A stretch of DNA of 64,000 nt from Oceanospirillum maris DSM 6286 (GCF_000422865.1 NZ_AUGW01000018.1:1-64000); one strand, 5' to 3'; positions 1 to 7,277 are shown, counted from the stretch's first letter. Program-made: numbers and translations. The notes: generated by a model not told the origin, from the sequence alone.

Positions 1-282
1 CGGAGTAAATGGGAGAATCTGGCCGTTTACTTCAAGTACCCAGAGCAGGTGCGCAAAGCGATTTACACGACCAATGCGGTTGAGGCAGTACACCGCCAGT
101 TCCGCAAACTGACCAAGACCAAGGGAGGCTTCGCCAATGAAAACGCGTTGCTCAAACTGCTGTACGCCGGTATGTTAAAAGCATCAGAAAAGTGGACGCA
201 TCCGGTGCAAAACTGGAATCTGACGCTATCGCAGCTGAGCATCCACTTCGAAGGACGGATCGACGGTTACGTAGATCTGTAA
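1..282 (+). CDS. IS256-family transposase, C-terminal part (cut by window edge)
   Basis: The frame is open from base 1 and ends at the TAA at 280-282, giving about 93 residues. It reads as the C-terminal end of a mutator/IS256-type DDE transposase: the stretch with YTTNAVEAVHRQFRK followed by K.KGGF.N..ALLKLLY is the conserved region around the last catalytic Glu in this family. The N-terminal part lies outside the window, so whether the element is intact cannot be judged. Just after the stop, around 289-315, a sequence with TGACACAGAACT resembles the terminal inverted repeat of IS256-type elements, but the partner end is not visible. It marks the left edge of an accessory region. Confidence 0.85.
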   Translation, partial: RSKWENLAVYFKYPEQVRKAIYTTNAVEAVHRQFRKLTKTKGGFANENALLKLLYAGMLKASEKWTHPVQNWNLTLSQLSIHFEGRIDGYVDL

Positions 283-361
283 GCAATGGGTGACACAGAA
301 CTATGAACACCCTCCGAAACCCACTAATAAAATACACAAAACGGCGCATAATCGGGTAGCC

Positions 362-415
362 GAGGGTTTCTAGCCCTCAGCCCCCACAACACCCTGCATG
401 CGGCTCCGCACAGGG
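362..415 (-). other. Two adjacent hairpins resembling a reverse-transcriptase/group II intron flank
   Basis: Two stems lie back to back: GAGGG (362-366) with CCCTC (374-378), and a longer one with CCCTG/TGCGG (392-403) pairing with CCGCA/CAGGG (406-415). On the minus strand this arrangement resembles, from memory, the conserved structured tail found near group II intron reverse transcriptase genes. No reverse transcriptase frame is present here, so at most this is a relic. An open frame over 370-723 on the minus strand has no recognisable domain and is not called. Confidence 0.3.
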
Positions 416-468
416 CGTTTCCTAAAGATGCTTAAAGCAAGCTGGCCGATTAGTTCCGACTTACTCCA

Positions 469-701
469 ATGCTGGCTTCTGCTTTTGCGCCAATGTTTCT
501 TAGCCCGGTCGGGAATGAAACGTCGATGGTGGTCATTAATTACCTGGATCAGTTGCAGCCCGGTACTTTTGAGCATGCCCTGCATTATCCCTGTTTTTTT
601 ATAAAGAGGCTGAAAAGCTGGATCTGTCCGCGTTTCACCAGTCTTATAAGAATGATAGCGAAGGTCGCCCAGCCTACGATCCGGTGCGACAGGCTTGTTA
701 G
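469..701 (+). pseudogene. IS1182-like (DUF772) transposase remnant, frameshifted
   Basis: The first frame reads INYLDQLQPGTFEHALHY, typical of the N-terminal domain of IS5/IS1182-type transposases. At a run of seven Ts (594-600) the homology jumps frame and resumes as EAEKLDLSAFHQSYKN then GRPAYDPVR, ending at TAG 699-701. Restoring one T rejoins the two parts. The protein then stops where a conserved LLKI-type segment should follow, exactly where the CAGGCTTGTTAGC sequence begins. It is therefore an N-terminal scrap with a frameshift and a 3' deletion. It is not expected to be functional. Confidence 0.65.
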
Positions 702-703
702 CG
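690..703 (+). other. attC-like half site (3' end only)
   Basis: CAGGCTTGTTAGCG matches the 3' ends of the two fuller attC-like sites downstream (AYAGGYTYGTTAGC). The 5' half is missing and replaced by the transposase remnant, so this would be the recombination core (G/TTAGCG) left at the start of the toxin-antitoxin cassette. Confidence 0.4.
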
Positions 704-730
704 GCCACGGCAAAGAAATGCACAATATCT

Positions 731-777
731 TGTACATGTACTTGGTTTTAAACTAAACTTGTTCCATATAATGTACA
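731..777 (+). promoter_or_regulatory. Promoter and TGTACA operator of the toxin-antitoxin pair
   Basis: Two TGTACA hexamers, at 731-736 and 772-777, flank a promoter-like region with TATAAT at 767-772 and a weak TTGGTT at 742-747. TGTACA hexamers are the known recognition core of the E. coli YefM/YoeB autorepressor, so this fits an autoregulated toxin-antitoxin promoter. The second hexamer overlaps the -10 box, well placed for repression. The antitoxin start follows at 791. Confidence 0.6.
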
Positions 778-790
778 AGTGAGGTGCAAA

Positions 791-1045
791 ATGAGAATTG
801 TCTCTTTTACCGAAGCCCGAAATGGCCTAAAAACCGTTTTGGATAATGTAATTAACGATGCTGATGCTACTGTAATCACTCGTCGCGACTCTGAAGATGC
901 TGTTGTCATGTCATTGGATTACTACAACAGTCTTATGGAAACGGTTCATTTACTTCGTTCTCCAGCGAACGCTGAACACTTAAATCGTTCAATTGCACAG
1001 TTTAAAGCGGGTAAAACAACCCAGCGAGAACTTATTGATGAGTGA
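791..1045 (+). CDS. yefM: YefM/Phd-family antitoxin
   Basis: An 84-residue protein of the Phd/YefM antitoxin family. It should bind its operator through the N-terminal half and neutralise the YoeB toxin with the C-terminal half. The N terminus (MRIVSFTEARNGLKTVLDNV) and the segment AVVMSLDYYNSLMET are typical of the family. ATG 791 is chosen over an in-frame GTG at 779 because GAGGTG at 781-786 sits at proper spacing before it. The stop overlaps the start of the downstream toxin by eight bases, implying translational coupling. TGTACA sites upstream suggest autorepression. The pair lies between attC-like sites, a common place for toxin-antitoxin cassettes in chromosomal integrons. Confidence 0.85.
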   Translation: MRIVSFTEARNGLKTVLDNVINDADATVITRRDSEDAVVMSLDYYNSLMETVHLLRSPANAEHLNRSIAQFKAGKTTQRELIDE

Positions 1046-1301
1046 CAGGCTACTATCATGGACTGATGAAGCTTGGAATGGCTATGTCTATTGGCAGACT
1101 CAAGACAAGAAAACCTTGAAACGTATCAATAAGCTAATTGCCGAAGTTAAGCGCTCTCCATTTGTCGGGATTGGAAAACCGGAGCCCCTTAAAGAAAACC
1201 TTTCAGGCTTCTGGTCTCGCAGAATAGATGATACCAATCGTTTAGTATATGCCGTAGATGATACAGCAATTACGATTATCTCGTGTCGCTATCATTACTA
1301 G
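1038..1301 (+). CDS. yoeB: YoeB-family mRNA interferase toxin
   Basis: An 87-residue RelE/ParE-fold toxin of the YoeB type, which cleaves mRNA on the ribosome. Support comes from the start SDRLLSWTDEAWNGYVYWQ, the KLIAEVKRSPF.G.GKPEPLK segment, SGFWSRRID..NRLVY and the C-terminal CRYHY, which carries the catalytic His. The length matches E. coli YoeB (84 aa). ATG 1038 lies inside the end of the antitoxin gene (8-base overlap); a longer in-frame start at 993 would run deep into the antitoxin and is unlikely. It is co-transcribed with and inhibited by the upstream YefM-like protein. Confidence 0.88.
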   Translation: MSDRLLSWTDEAWNGYVYWQTQDKKTLKRINKLIAEVKRSPFVGIGKPEPLKENLSGFWSRRIDDTNRLVYAVDDTAITIISCRYHY

Positions 1302-1524
1302 TCGGTGGCAGCTAACAAACCAAGTAAGCGGGGCATCGTTTAACCACTTTGGGTCAGATGTTCGCCGTAGATGTGTGCGCTTACACCATTATGTCCAATC
1401 AGTCCCGTGACCCACTCGTGATCCAGTCCATGTAACGGCGTAGTAACAAAACTAAGCTAGTTTTAAAGAGCAGGAGATACAGAATCAACAAGCCGCTACG
1501 GGTTGGCGCTGGTAACTGAAACGG
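1302..1524 (+). other. Gene-free cassette tail with an orphan GCTAAC box
   Basis: No convincing frame. Seventeen bases after the toxin sits GCTAACAAACC (from 1311), the kind of sequence that opens an attC site and is complementary to the TTGTTAGC at 1585-1590. The distance of about 280 bases is too long for a single attC. A collapsed site, or an ORF-less or decayed cassette, would explain it. Confidence 0.35.
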
Positions 1525-1592
1525 AATAACAGAGAACGCGTTGCTGGTGTGAAGCTCTGGCTGGAAAGGATTTTTCTATAGGCTTGTTAGCC
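1525..1592 (+). other. attC-like integron recombination site
   Basis: A 68-bp site opening with AATAACAGAG and closing with TATAGGCTTGTTAGCC. It aligns end to end with the site at 2870-2938: both share ATAACA near the 5' end, then a GCG..TTGCT block, GGCTGG, TTTTTCTA and the closing GTTAGC. The length fits the usual attC range (57-141 bp). The homology of two sites flanking one ORF on the same strand is what separates gene cassettes from chance repeats. The canonical core is GTTRRRY; here it is GTTAGCC, a variant. Confidence 0.5.
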
Positions 1593-1611
1593 GCCAAAAG
1601 ACGTTTTTCTC

Positions 1612-2829
1612 ATGATTGAAACTACGAAAATGAAGCCTCCATCTGGTAGTGCTGTAGAGGTATTCTTTACATTTTTAAAGCTCGGTCTAACGTCTTTTGG
1701 TGGGCCAGTCGCACACCTAGGTTACTTCAGAGCGGAAATTGTTGAGCGTCGGTGTTGGCTGAGTGATGAGCAGTTCGGGCAGTTGCTTGCACTTTGCCAG
1801 TTTTTGCCTGGGCCTGCGAGTAGTCAGCTGGGGTTTACTCTCGGATTGCTTCGTGCGGGTTGGCTTGGTGCGTTCGCCGCTTTTGTTGCTTTCACTTTGC
1901 CGTCGGCACTTTTGCTTGTAGCTTTTGTCACCGTCATGCCATTACTTGCCGGTGATATTGGCGGGGCTGCGGTGCAGGGGTTAAAACTTGTGGCTTGCGC
2001 GGTGGTCGCCGATGCCGTTTTAGGCATGTCTAAGACGTTATGCCCCGACGCGCTAAGAAGAACAATTGCCCTGCTGTCAGCGGCGGCGTTGTTGGTCGCG
2101 TCTTCTGCTTTTGCTCAACTGGCTGTGGTTATCGTGGCGGCTATTATTGGTGCGTATTTTATACGAGCGATAACGGTATTAGAAAATAATAACGGCTTCC
2201 AAGTTTGCTATGGCCCTCGAGTCGGAGGGGCACTGCTTGTCCTTTTTGGCGGCCTGCTGGTCAGCTTACCATTTTTTGCAACGGGGCAGCCGGATTTTGC
2301 ATCTGTTGCGGATGCATTTTATCGTGCGGGTGCGTTGGTCTTTGGCGGTGGTCATGTTGTTCTCCCTTTACTTCAAGATGCTGTCGTTGCCACTGATTGG
2401 GTCGCACCAGAGCAGTTTTTGTCTGGCTATGGTGCTTCTCAGGCGATTCCTGGGCCTATGTTTGCGTTCTCAGCCTACCTTGGGGCGGTATTGTCACCTT
2501 TGGACGATACGTACCTTATGGCCGCTACGGCTCTGGTTTTTATGTTCCTGCCGGGATTTCTTTTGGTTGCTGGTGTTCTTCCGTTCTGGAATGCCGTTTC
2601 ACGCTATCCGGTGGCGGGGCGAGCTATTGCAGGGGTTAATGCGGCAGTGGTGGGCTTGTTGGTTGCGGCTCTTTACAACCCCATTTTCACCTCTGGTATA
2701 ACCCGTTCAGCAGATCTCGCTATTGTGGTGATTGCGTTCGGCTTGCTTGCTGTGTGGCGCGTATCTCCGCTCATCGTGGTATTCTGGTGTGTCATCGCCA
2801 GCGTTTTGACGTTATGGTGCGTGCCATAA
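1612..2829 (+). CDS. chrA: ChrA chromate ion transporter
   Basis: A 405-residue inner-membrane protein of the long (two-domain) CHR family, which exports chromate and gives resistance. The signature is clear: FLKLGLTSFGGPVAHLGYF, ALCQFLPGPASSQ and FTLPSA in the N-terminal half, repeated in degenerate form in the second half (FGGGHVVLPLLQ, GASQAIPGPMFAFSAYLGA). About ten hydrophobic segments are spread over both halves. The start at 1612 lies 20 bases after the attC-like core, with an alternative ATG at 1630. Cargo between two attC-like sites; ChrA genes are known from plasmids and cassettes. No chrB regulator is adjacent. Confidence 0.92.
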   Translation: MIETTKMKPPSGSAVEVFFTFLKLGLTSFGGPVAHLGYFRAEIVERRCWLSDEQFGQLLALCQFLPGPASSQLGFTLGLLRAGWLGAFAAFVAFTLPSALLLVAFVTVMPLLAGDIGGAAVQGLKLVACAVVADAVLGMSKTLCPDALRRTIALLSAAALLVASSAFAQLAVVIVAAIIGAYFIRAITVLENNNGFQVCYGPRVGGALLVLFGGLLVSLPFFATGQPDFASVADAFYRAGALVFGGGHVVLPLLQDAVVATDWVAPEQFLSGYGASQAIPGPMFAFSAYLGAVLSPLDDTYLMAATALVFMFLPGFLLVAGVLPFWNAVSRYPVAGRAIAGVNAAVVGLLVAALYNPIFTSGITRSADLAIVVIAFGLLAVWRVSPLIVVFWCVIASVLTLWCVP

Positions 2830-2869
2830 AGGTATGGTGTTTACTGTAAGCCCATCTTGATAACCTGAC

Positions 2870-2938
2870 CCATAACACAAGCGCGCTGTTGCTAGAAAAG
2901 GCTGGCCGAAAACCGGTTTTTCTACAGGTTCGTTAGCA
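2870..2938 (+). other. attC-like integron recombination site
   Basis: A 69-bp site starting CCATAACAC and ending TACAGGTTCGTTAGCA. It contains the palindrome AAAACCGGTTTT near the centre and aligns with the site at 1525-1592. It separates chrA from the CopD-like gene, whose start is 17 bases beyond its end, as expected of a cassette boundary. Confidence 0.5.
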
Positions 2939-2954
2939 CTTATAGGAATCGATA

Positions 2955-3398
2955 ATGTACGGGACTTTATTACTGCTTCATATTTTGGCTGCGACTATAT
3001 GGACAGGGGGTCACATTGTTTTAGCGACTGTAGTGCTTCCACGGGTTCTTCAGGAGAAATCTCCGAAGCGCCTTTTAGACTTTGAAGAAAAATATGAAAA
3101 AATTGGCATGCCCGCGCTGCTTATTCAAGTTACAACGGGCTTAATCCTCGCGTATCGGTTAGTGCCCGATGTTGCCCTCTGGTTTGATATGTCTAATCCG
3201 ATCTCCCACGGAATAATGGCTAAGTTGCTGTTGTTGCTTTTAACCGTTGGTTTTGCAATTGATGCTAGGTTTAGAGTGGTTCCCCATTTGTCAGAAAATA
3301 ATTTAGTCGTTATGGCATGGCATATAATACCTGTCACCATATTCTCGATTCTTTTTGTAGCGACCGGCGTTTCATTTAGAGCAGGCTGGTTGTATTAA
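2955..3398 (+). CDS. CopD-like four-helix membrane protein
   Basis: A 147-residue integral membrane protein with four hydrophobic helices (about residues 2-28, 50-70, 88-106, 120-142). The start LLLLHILAATIWTGGHIV carries the H...W.GGH pattern of the CopD/DUF2269-type membrane proteins, whose histidines may bind heme or copper. GGAATCGATAATG gives a suitable ribosome site. It directly follows an attC-like site, so it is probably cassette cargo. The exact substrate or partner cannot be told from sequence; a copper-export role is only a family-level guess. Confidence 0.6.
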   Translation: MYGTLLLLHILAATIWTGGHIVLATVVLPRVLQEKSPKRLLDFEEKYEKIGMPALLIQVTTGLILAYRLVPDVALWFDMSNPISHGIMAKLLLLLLTVGFAIDARFRVVPHLSENNLVVMAWHIIPVTIFSILFVATGVSFRAGWLY

Positions 3399-3471
3399 GC
3401 ACTAGCACGTAGGCTCAAAGAGCCTTACTAGGCTTTGAACTTGGTGAAGTATGATGTCTTAGGCGGAAAAT

Positions 3472-3828
3472 ATGAATATGAGCGAATTTTCAAATGTCGT
3501 CGAGTTATCGTCATATACGCTTCGTTACTACGAAAAAATCGGCTTGCTTAAGCATGTCCAAAGAAATAGTAGTGGTCATCGAGTTTACTCAAATAAAGAC
3601 ATAGATTGGGTTAGCTTTATTAAACGCCTTAAAGACACGGGGATGCGGTTAGAGGAAATTAAGAAATACGCATCACTGAGAGATTTAGGTGCTCAAACTG
3701 TATCTGACCGCCAAGAGCTGTTAGAAAAACATAGAGAGCATTTAGTTGAACATATCCGAGAGCAAAATGAACATTTGCAGGCGTTAGACGTGAAAATTGG
3801 CTTATATAAAAGCAGAAAAGTTGCTTGA
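3472..3828 (+). CDS. MerR-family transcriptional regulator
   Basis: A 118-residue MerR-type activator. The winged helix is at residues 1-70 (VVELSSYTLRYYEKIGLL, GHRVYSNKDIDWVSFIKRLKDTGM) and is followed by a long coiled-coil dimerisation helix (about 75-112). It has no cysteines in the effector region, so it is not an obvious metal or thiol sensor. It resembles the NmlR/AdhR-like branch known for aldehyde or electrophile responses, which is inference. Its own stop codon (3826-3828) lies inside the promoter it should control, a 19-bp-spacer element driving the next gene. An ATG two codons in (3478) is an alternative start. Confidence 0.85.
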   Translation: MNMSEFSNVVELSSYTLRYYEKIGLLKHVQRNSSGHRVYSNKDIDWVSFIKRLKDTGMRLEEIKKYASLRDLGAQTVSDRQELLEKHREHLVEHIREQNEHLQALDVKIGLYKSRKVA

Positions 3829-3855
3829 CTTAGAGTTAGCTCTAACTTGTAAGGT
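3825..3855 (+). promoter_or_regulatory. MerR-type promoter with 19-bp spacer
   Basis: TTGACT at 3825-3830 and TAAGGT at 3850-3855 are separated by exactly 19 bp. The spacer contains the dyad TAGAG-TTAG-CTCTA (3831-3844). Over-long 19-bp spacers with a centred dyad are the hallmark of MerR-activated promoters, and CTTAGAGTTA.CTCTAA is close to the operator known for NmlR/AdhR-type regulators. Transcription would start near 3862, which places the first codon of the next gene at ATG 3886 rather than further upstream. Confidence 0.8.
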
Positions 3856-3885
3856 GTGCTGACATTCATGAACAGGCACACACAT

Positions 3886-4263
3886 ATGAAAAATATACGA
3901 TATGAATCAGGGCTAGAACAGTTATCAAAAATTGATGGTGAAGCTGGGCAAAAAGTCATCGACAGTTTGCAAGATATCTGCCCTGATTTAGCGAAGTACA
4001 CAATAGAATATCCGTTTGGTGATATCTATTCGCGACAAGGTTTAGACTTAAAATCCAGAGAGATAGCAACAGTATCAGCATTAACCGCTATGGGACATTG
4101 TACGCCTCAATTAAAGGTGCATTTACATGCAGCTCTTAACGTTGGCTGTACAGAAGAAGAGCTGAAAGAAGTCATAATACAAATGTCAGTTTACGCAGGT
4201 TTCCCCGCAGCATTAAATGGCATGTTTGCATTTAAAGATGTACTTGCAGAACGAAAGGCATAA
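3886..4263 (+). CDS. Carboxymuconolactone decarboxylase-family (AhpD-like) protein
   Basis: A 125-residue protein of the CMD/AhpD fold. Conserved parts are FGDIYSRQGLDLKSREIATVSALTA, PQLKVHLHAALNVGCTEEEL and QMSVYAGFPAALNGM. Catalytic Cys pairs (CxxC) of true AhpD are absent: there is a single Cys at GHCTPQ and another at VGCTEE. The start ATG 3886 is chosen because the MerR-type promoter predicts transcription from about 3862; ATG 3868 would leave almost no leader. The gene is paired with the MerR regulator just upstream, a combination seen in stress-response modules. The substrate is unknown; a peroxide- or aldehyde-linked role is inference. Confidence 0.85.
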   Translation: MKNIRYESGLEQLSKIDGEAGQKVIDSLQDICPDLAKYTIEYPFGDIYSRQGLDLKSREIATVSALTAMGHCTPQLKVHLHAALNVGCTEEELKEVIIQMSVYAGFPAALNGMFAFKDVLAERKA

Positions 4264-4273
4264 AAGAAAAAAC

Positions 4274-4353
4274 TGGGACACCCATAATTTAACCCGACCA
4301 AAACCAGCCTCATGATCGGCACTCTAAGCGCTGGTGAAATGATGGGTGTCTCA
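4274..4353. repeat. 80-bp inverted-repeat element
   Basis: TGGGACACCCAT (4274-4285) is mirrored by ATGGGTGTCTCA (4342-4353) with one mismatch, and an inner pair ACCAGC/GCTGGT (4303-4308, 4330-4335) is nested inside. Neither arm is followed by a T-run, so it is not a plain terminator. Its size and clean outer repeats look like a miniature transposable element or an IS-end relic. It stands at the border between the accessory block and the following minus-strand genes. Confidence 0.45.
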
Positions 4354-4388
4354 AATTTTCTTCCTGAGTTGTCCTACCTCTGAGAGAG

Positions 4389-5045
4389 CTATAGAACCTT
4401 CAGTACGGAATCTAAATCAAGACGGGATTTTGGCAATTTCGCGTTGTAGTCTTCACTTGGATCATGGTAACCCATAGCTAGGGCGACATCACAACGGTAG
4501 CCTCCCAGCTCTTCTTTGAACTCTTCACTAATCAGTTGGGAGTCAACGCCTTCCATAGGGGTTGAGTCTATGCCAAGTCGTGCAAGCACATGCAGGGTGT
4601 TGCCAAGGGCCAGATAAGTTTGAGCCTTCGTCCAGGCTGAAGTATCACCGGATTCATCGGTGTTCGATTCAGCAAATGCAAAGGCGCCAAATGCTTGTTC
4701 GCGATTCTCTGGTGCGGTTCGGCCTACCGCAATGTCTTTGTCGATAACCTGTGCGTAGTCTTCACGGGTATAGCGGGGGTTATAGGCGAATAAAATGATA
4801 TGTGAAGCCGCTTTAACGTGGGGCTGGTTAAACTGGTACATATTTTTAAACGTGCTGTGCATCCGTTCTTTAGCCGCGTCGCTTTCGATCACAATAAACT
4901 TCCAGGGTTGTGAGTTAATTGATGACGCGGAAAGGCGGATCGCTTGATAAATTACCTCAAGTTCCTGTTGGGGGATACGCTTTGTGTGATCGTAACGTTT
5001 AACGGTGTAGCGTTGTTCCAAGTCTTTGATAATAGGGTGTGTCAT
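4389..5045 (-). CDS. Nitroreductase-family flavoprotein (NfsB-like)
   Basis: A 218-residue FMN-dependent nitroreductase-like oxidoreductase. Visible motifs: RYTVKRYD near the N terminus, the FMN-binding LSASSINSQPWKFIVIE, the QTYLALGN stretch, and LGIDSTPMEG..SQLI with GYRCDVALAMGY near the C terminus. The family reduces nitroaromatics and quinones with NAD(P)H. ATG 5045 is preferred to an in-frame codon at 5063 because AGGA lies 8-9 bases before it. It lies downstream of the ABM monooxygenase on the same strand, with a 131-base gap, suggesting a joint role in quinone or xenobiotic handling. Confidence 0.88.
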   Translation of the reverse strand: MTHPIIKDLEQRYTVKRYDHTKRIPQQELEVIYQAIRLSASSINSQPWKFIVIESDAAKERMHSTFKNMYQFNQPHVKAASHIILFAYNPRYTREDYAQVIDKDIAVGRTAPENREQAFGAFAFAESNTDESGDTSAWTKAQTYLALGNTLHVLARLGIDSTPMEGVDSQLISEEFKEELGGYRCDVALAMGYHDPSEDYNAKLPKSRLDLDSVLKVL

Positions 5046-5176
5046 TGCGATTATCCTAAACAATAGTGAAAAGCTATCGCCCTCTCTGAACCTGTCAATA
5101 TAGGTTGTGGCTTAGTTTATTCAGAGAGACAAAAAAGCGGTTTTTGATCGTCTGCCGGAGAGGCTCTTTTGGATGA

Positions 5177-5467
5177 TCAGGAAATGTTTGCCATTTCATT
5201 AAGAGTAAAGCTTGCAACCTTTCCCTCTGTGGCCGCCATATAATCGGCTAAGTGTGGGTTCGCCATATGGGCTTGCCATAGCTCACGGTTTTCCCAGTTC
5301 TCATAAAACAGAAAGTGCGCTGGGTTTTCGTTATCCTGGTGCAGATCATAGTTGATGCAGCCATTTTCTGTCCGAGTAACGTCGATCAGTTTCAGCAGCT
5401 CTGTTTTTACCAGCTCAATGCTGTCTTCGTTGGCAATGATATTGGCTACAATAGTAAGTTTTGTCAT
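5177..5467 (-). CDS. ABM-domain monooxygenase (YgiN-like)
   Basis: A 96-residue single-domain protein of the antibiotic biosynthesis monooxygenase fold. It shows the usual ordering: an N-terminal strand LTIVANIIA, the helix LVKTELLKLIDVTRTENGCINYDLH, then FLFYENWENRELWQAHMANPHLADY. Such proteins act as cofactorless quinol monooxygenases or heme-related enzymes. Length is typical. AGGAATGACTT precedes the ATG. Upstream of and co-oriented with the nitroreductase gene, so a quinone redox pair is plausible. Confidence 0.82.
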   Translation of the reverse strand: MTKLTIVANIIANEDSIELVKTELLKLIDVTRTENGCINYDLHQDNENPAHFLFYENWENRELWQAHMANPHLADYMAATEGKVASFTLNEMANIS

Positions 5468-5897
5468 AAGTCATTCCTACTGAGTCTTGTCAGGGTAGAT
5501 AGCGGGATACCTTATGGCTGCGCCGCTAGTTCTTTTCGGTATGAGGTTTATAGTAGGCTGATCTATTGTTTTGATAAACAGTGTATTGTTTGATTCATTA
5601 TCAAAAAAAAATTGATAATAGGGTCTTTCTTATCTTTGAAAGAATAAAGCGGGCTGCATCAGTCGGTTACTTCCGGCGTGGCCAGCTAAAGGTGCAAATA
5701 ACAGCGGCGACAAATGAATCTGATATTTATTTTTTGCTTTTAAGGCTTTGTATTGCGGTCTTCGGGCTTCCCCTCAGGGCGTTGACATAGTAATGTCAAA
5801 GAGATTCATCAGAATAATCAGACTGTTACATTTTATATTAAGGCTGACCCGCTTTGTCTGAGTGTGGGTCACGATATGCAGAGAAAATGGAATCATT
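5468..5897. promoter_or_regulatory. Intergenic region with an 18-bp dyad before the DAHP synthase gene
   Basis: About 430 bases without a convincing gene between divergent transcription units. The most notable element is TTGACAT-AGTA-ATGTCAA at 5782-5799, a perfect 7-bp inverted repeat with a 4-bp centre, about 100 bases before the DAHP synthase start. It could be an operator for an aromatic-amino-acid-responsive repressor or part of the promoter (TTGACA). A small frame at 5581-5790 has no features of a real gene. Confidence 0.35.
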
Positions 5898-7250
5898 ATG
5901 AGTAATACAATCTGGACACCGGCATCTTGGAGAGAATCAACCGCGCGACAAATGCCGACTTATCCGGATCAGGATGCGCTACATCGCACGGAGCAAGAAT
6001 TGGCAGGGTTGCCACCTTTGGTTTTCGCTGGTGAAGCTCGTCAGCTACAGGCAGAGTTAGCGGAAGTCGCAGCGGGTCGTGCATTTTTGCTACAAGGTGG
6101 TGACTGTGCTGAGAGTTTTAATGAGTTTTCAGCCAATCATATTCGCGATACCTTTATGGTGTTGTTGCAGATGGCGGTGGTGCTGACTTTTGGCGGCCAA
6201 AGCCCAGTGGTTAAAGTGGGTCGTATGGCGGGACAGTTTGCTAAGCCCCGTTCTTCTGATACAGAGACATTTGATGGTGTAACGCTGCCCTCTTATCGTG
6301 GTGATATTATTAATGATAATGCGTTCACCGAAGCGGCCCGTGTACCTGATCCTGCCCGTATGGTGAAGGCGTATAACCAAGCGGCTTCAACGCTGAATTT
6401 ACTTAGAGCTTTCTCCCGTGGTGGTATGGCGGACCTGCATAAGGTTCACCAGTGGAATCGTGATTTTGTGAGTAAGAGTCCTGCCTCAGAGCGCTACCAT
6501 GATCTAGCTGAGCGCATTGATGAAACGTTGGCCTTTATGCAGGCCTGCGGTATTAATCCTCAGAATACCCCAAGCATTAATGAAACGCGCTTTTATACCG
6601 CCCATGAAGCACTACTGCTGCCCTATGAGCAGGCGTTGACGCGTCAGGATAGCTTAAGTGGTGATTGGTATGGTTGTTCTGCTCATATGTTATGGATTGG
6701 GGATCGTACCCGTCAGTTAGATGGTGCCCATGTGGAATACTGCCGTGGCGTGAAGAATCCGATCGGTGTTAAGGCTGGCCCAACGACAGACCCTGATGAC
6801 TTGATTCGTTTGTTAGATGCCATCAACCCTAATAATGAAGCAGGCCGTATGAATGTGATCGTGCGTATGGGAGCCAATAATATTGGTGAGCATCTGCCGG
6901 CATTGATTCGCAAGGTAAAAGCAGAAGGTCGTAACGTGGTTTGGAGCAGTGATCCAATGCACGGTAATACCATTAAGGCTTCAACCGGTTATAAAACCCG
7001 TGATGTAGACTCTGTGCTAGGTGAAGTGAGCGGTTTCTTCGCGATCCATAAAGCCGAGGGAACCCATGCCGGCGGCGTGCATCTTGAGATGACTGGTCGT
7101 AATGTAACAGAGTGCATTGGCGGACGCTTTAAGATCAGTGAAGATGACTTAGGTGATCGTTATCATACGTTCTGTGATCCGCGTTTGAATGCGGATCAGT
7201 CTCTTGAACTGGCCTTTTTAATAGCAGATAGCTTAAAAGCAGCCCGTTAA
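5898..7250 (+). CDS. Class II 3-deoxy-7-phosphoheptulonate (DAHP) synthase
   Basis: A 450-residue plant-type (class II) DAHP synthase that joins phosphoenolpyruvate and erythrose 4-phosphate at the entry to the shikimate pathway. Diagnostic stretches: WTPASWR at the N terminus, [22 protein letters not shown] (phosphate and PEP binding), [34 protein letters not shown] and [15 protein letters not shown] (metal ligands Cys, His, Glu, Asp). ATG 5898 is used because family members begin close to MS..WTP; an upstream in-frame codon at 5862 adds unrelated residues. The gene is monocistronic, closed by a terminator. Class I aroF/G/H type is excluded by sequence. Confidence 0.95.
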   Translation: MSNTIWTPASWRESTARQMPTYPDQDALHRTEQELAGLPPLVFAGEARQLQAELAEVAAGRAFLLQGGDCAESFNEFSANHIRDTFMVLLQMAVVLTFGGQSPVVKVGRMAGQFAKPRSSDTETFDGVTLPSYRGDIINDNAFTEAARVPDPARMVKAYNQAASTLNLLRAFSRGGMADLHKVHQWNRDFVSKSPASERYHDLAERIDETLAFMQACGINPQNTPSINETRFYTAHEALLLPYEQALTRQDSLSGDWYGCSAHMLWIGDRTRQLDGAHVEYCRGVKNPIGVKAGPTTDPDDLIRLLDAINPNNEAGRMNVIVRMGANNIGEHLPALIRKVKAEGRNVVWSSDPMHGNTIKASTGYKTRDVDSVLGEVSGFFAIHKAEGTHAGGVHLEMTGRNVTECIGGRFKISEDDLGDRYHTFCDPRLNADQSLELAFLIADSLKAAR

Positions 7251-7259
7251 TTGTTTACA

Positions 7260-7277
7260 GGCTCCAGCGCTGGAGCC
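7260..7277 (+). other. Perfect 18-bp palindrome after the DAHP synthase gene
   Basis: GGCTCCAGCGCTGGAGCC is a perfect palindrome ten bases after the stop. There is no T-run, so it probably acts as an mRNA 3'-end stabiliser or as a binding site; the true terminator follows at 7315. Confidence 0.4.

Noticed and set aside
370-723. 117-residue minus-strand frame
   Set aside because: Overlaps the transposase remnant and hairpins, ends with low-complexity residues, no ribosome site, no domain.
4274-4353. Rho-independent terminator
   Set aside because: No T-run after the outer stem and long inner sequence; more like a mobile-element relic.
5581-5790. 69-residue plus-strand frame before the DAHP synthase gene
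   Set aside because: No ribosome site and no recognisable composition or domain; its end lies next to the 5782-5799 dyad.
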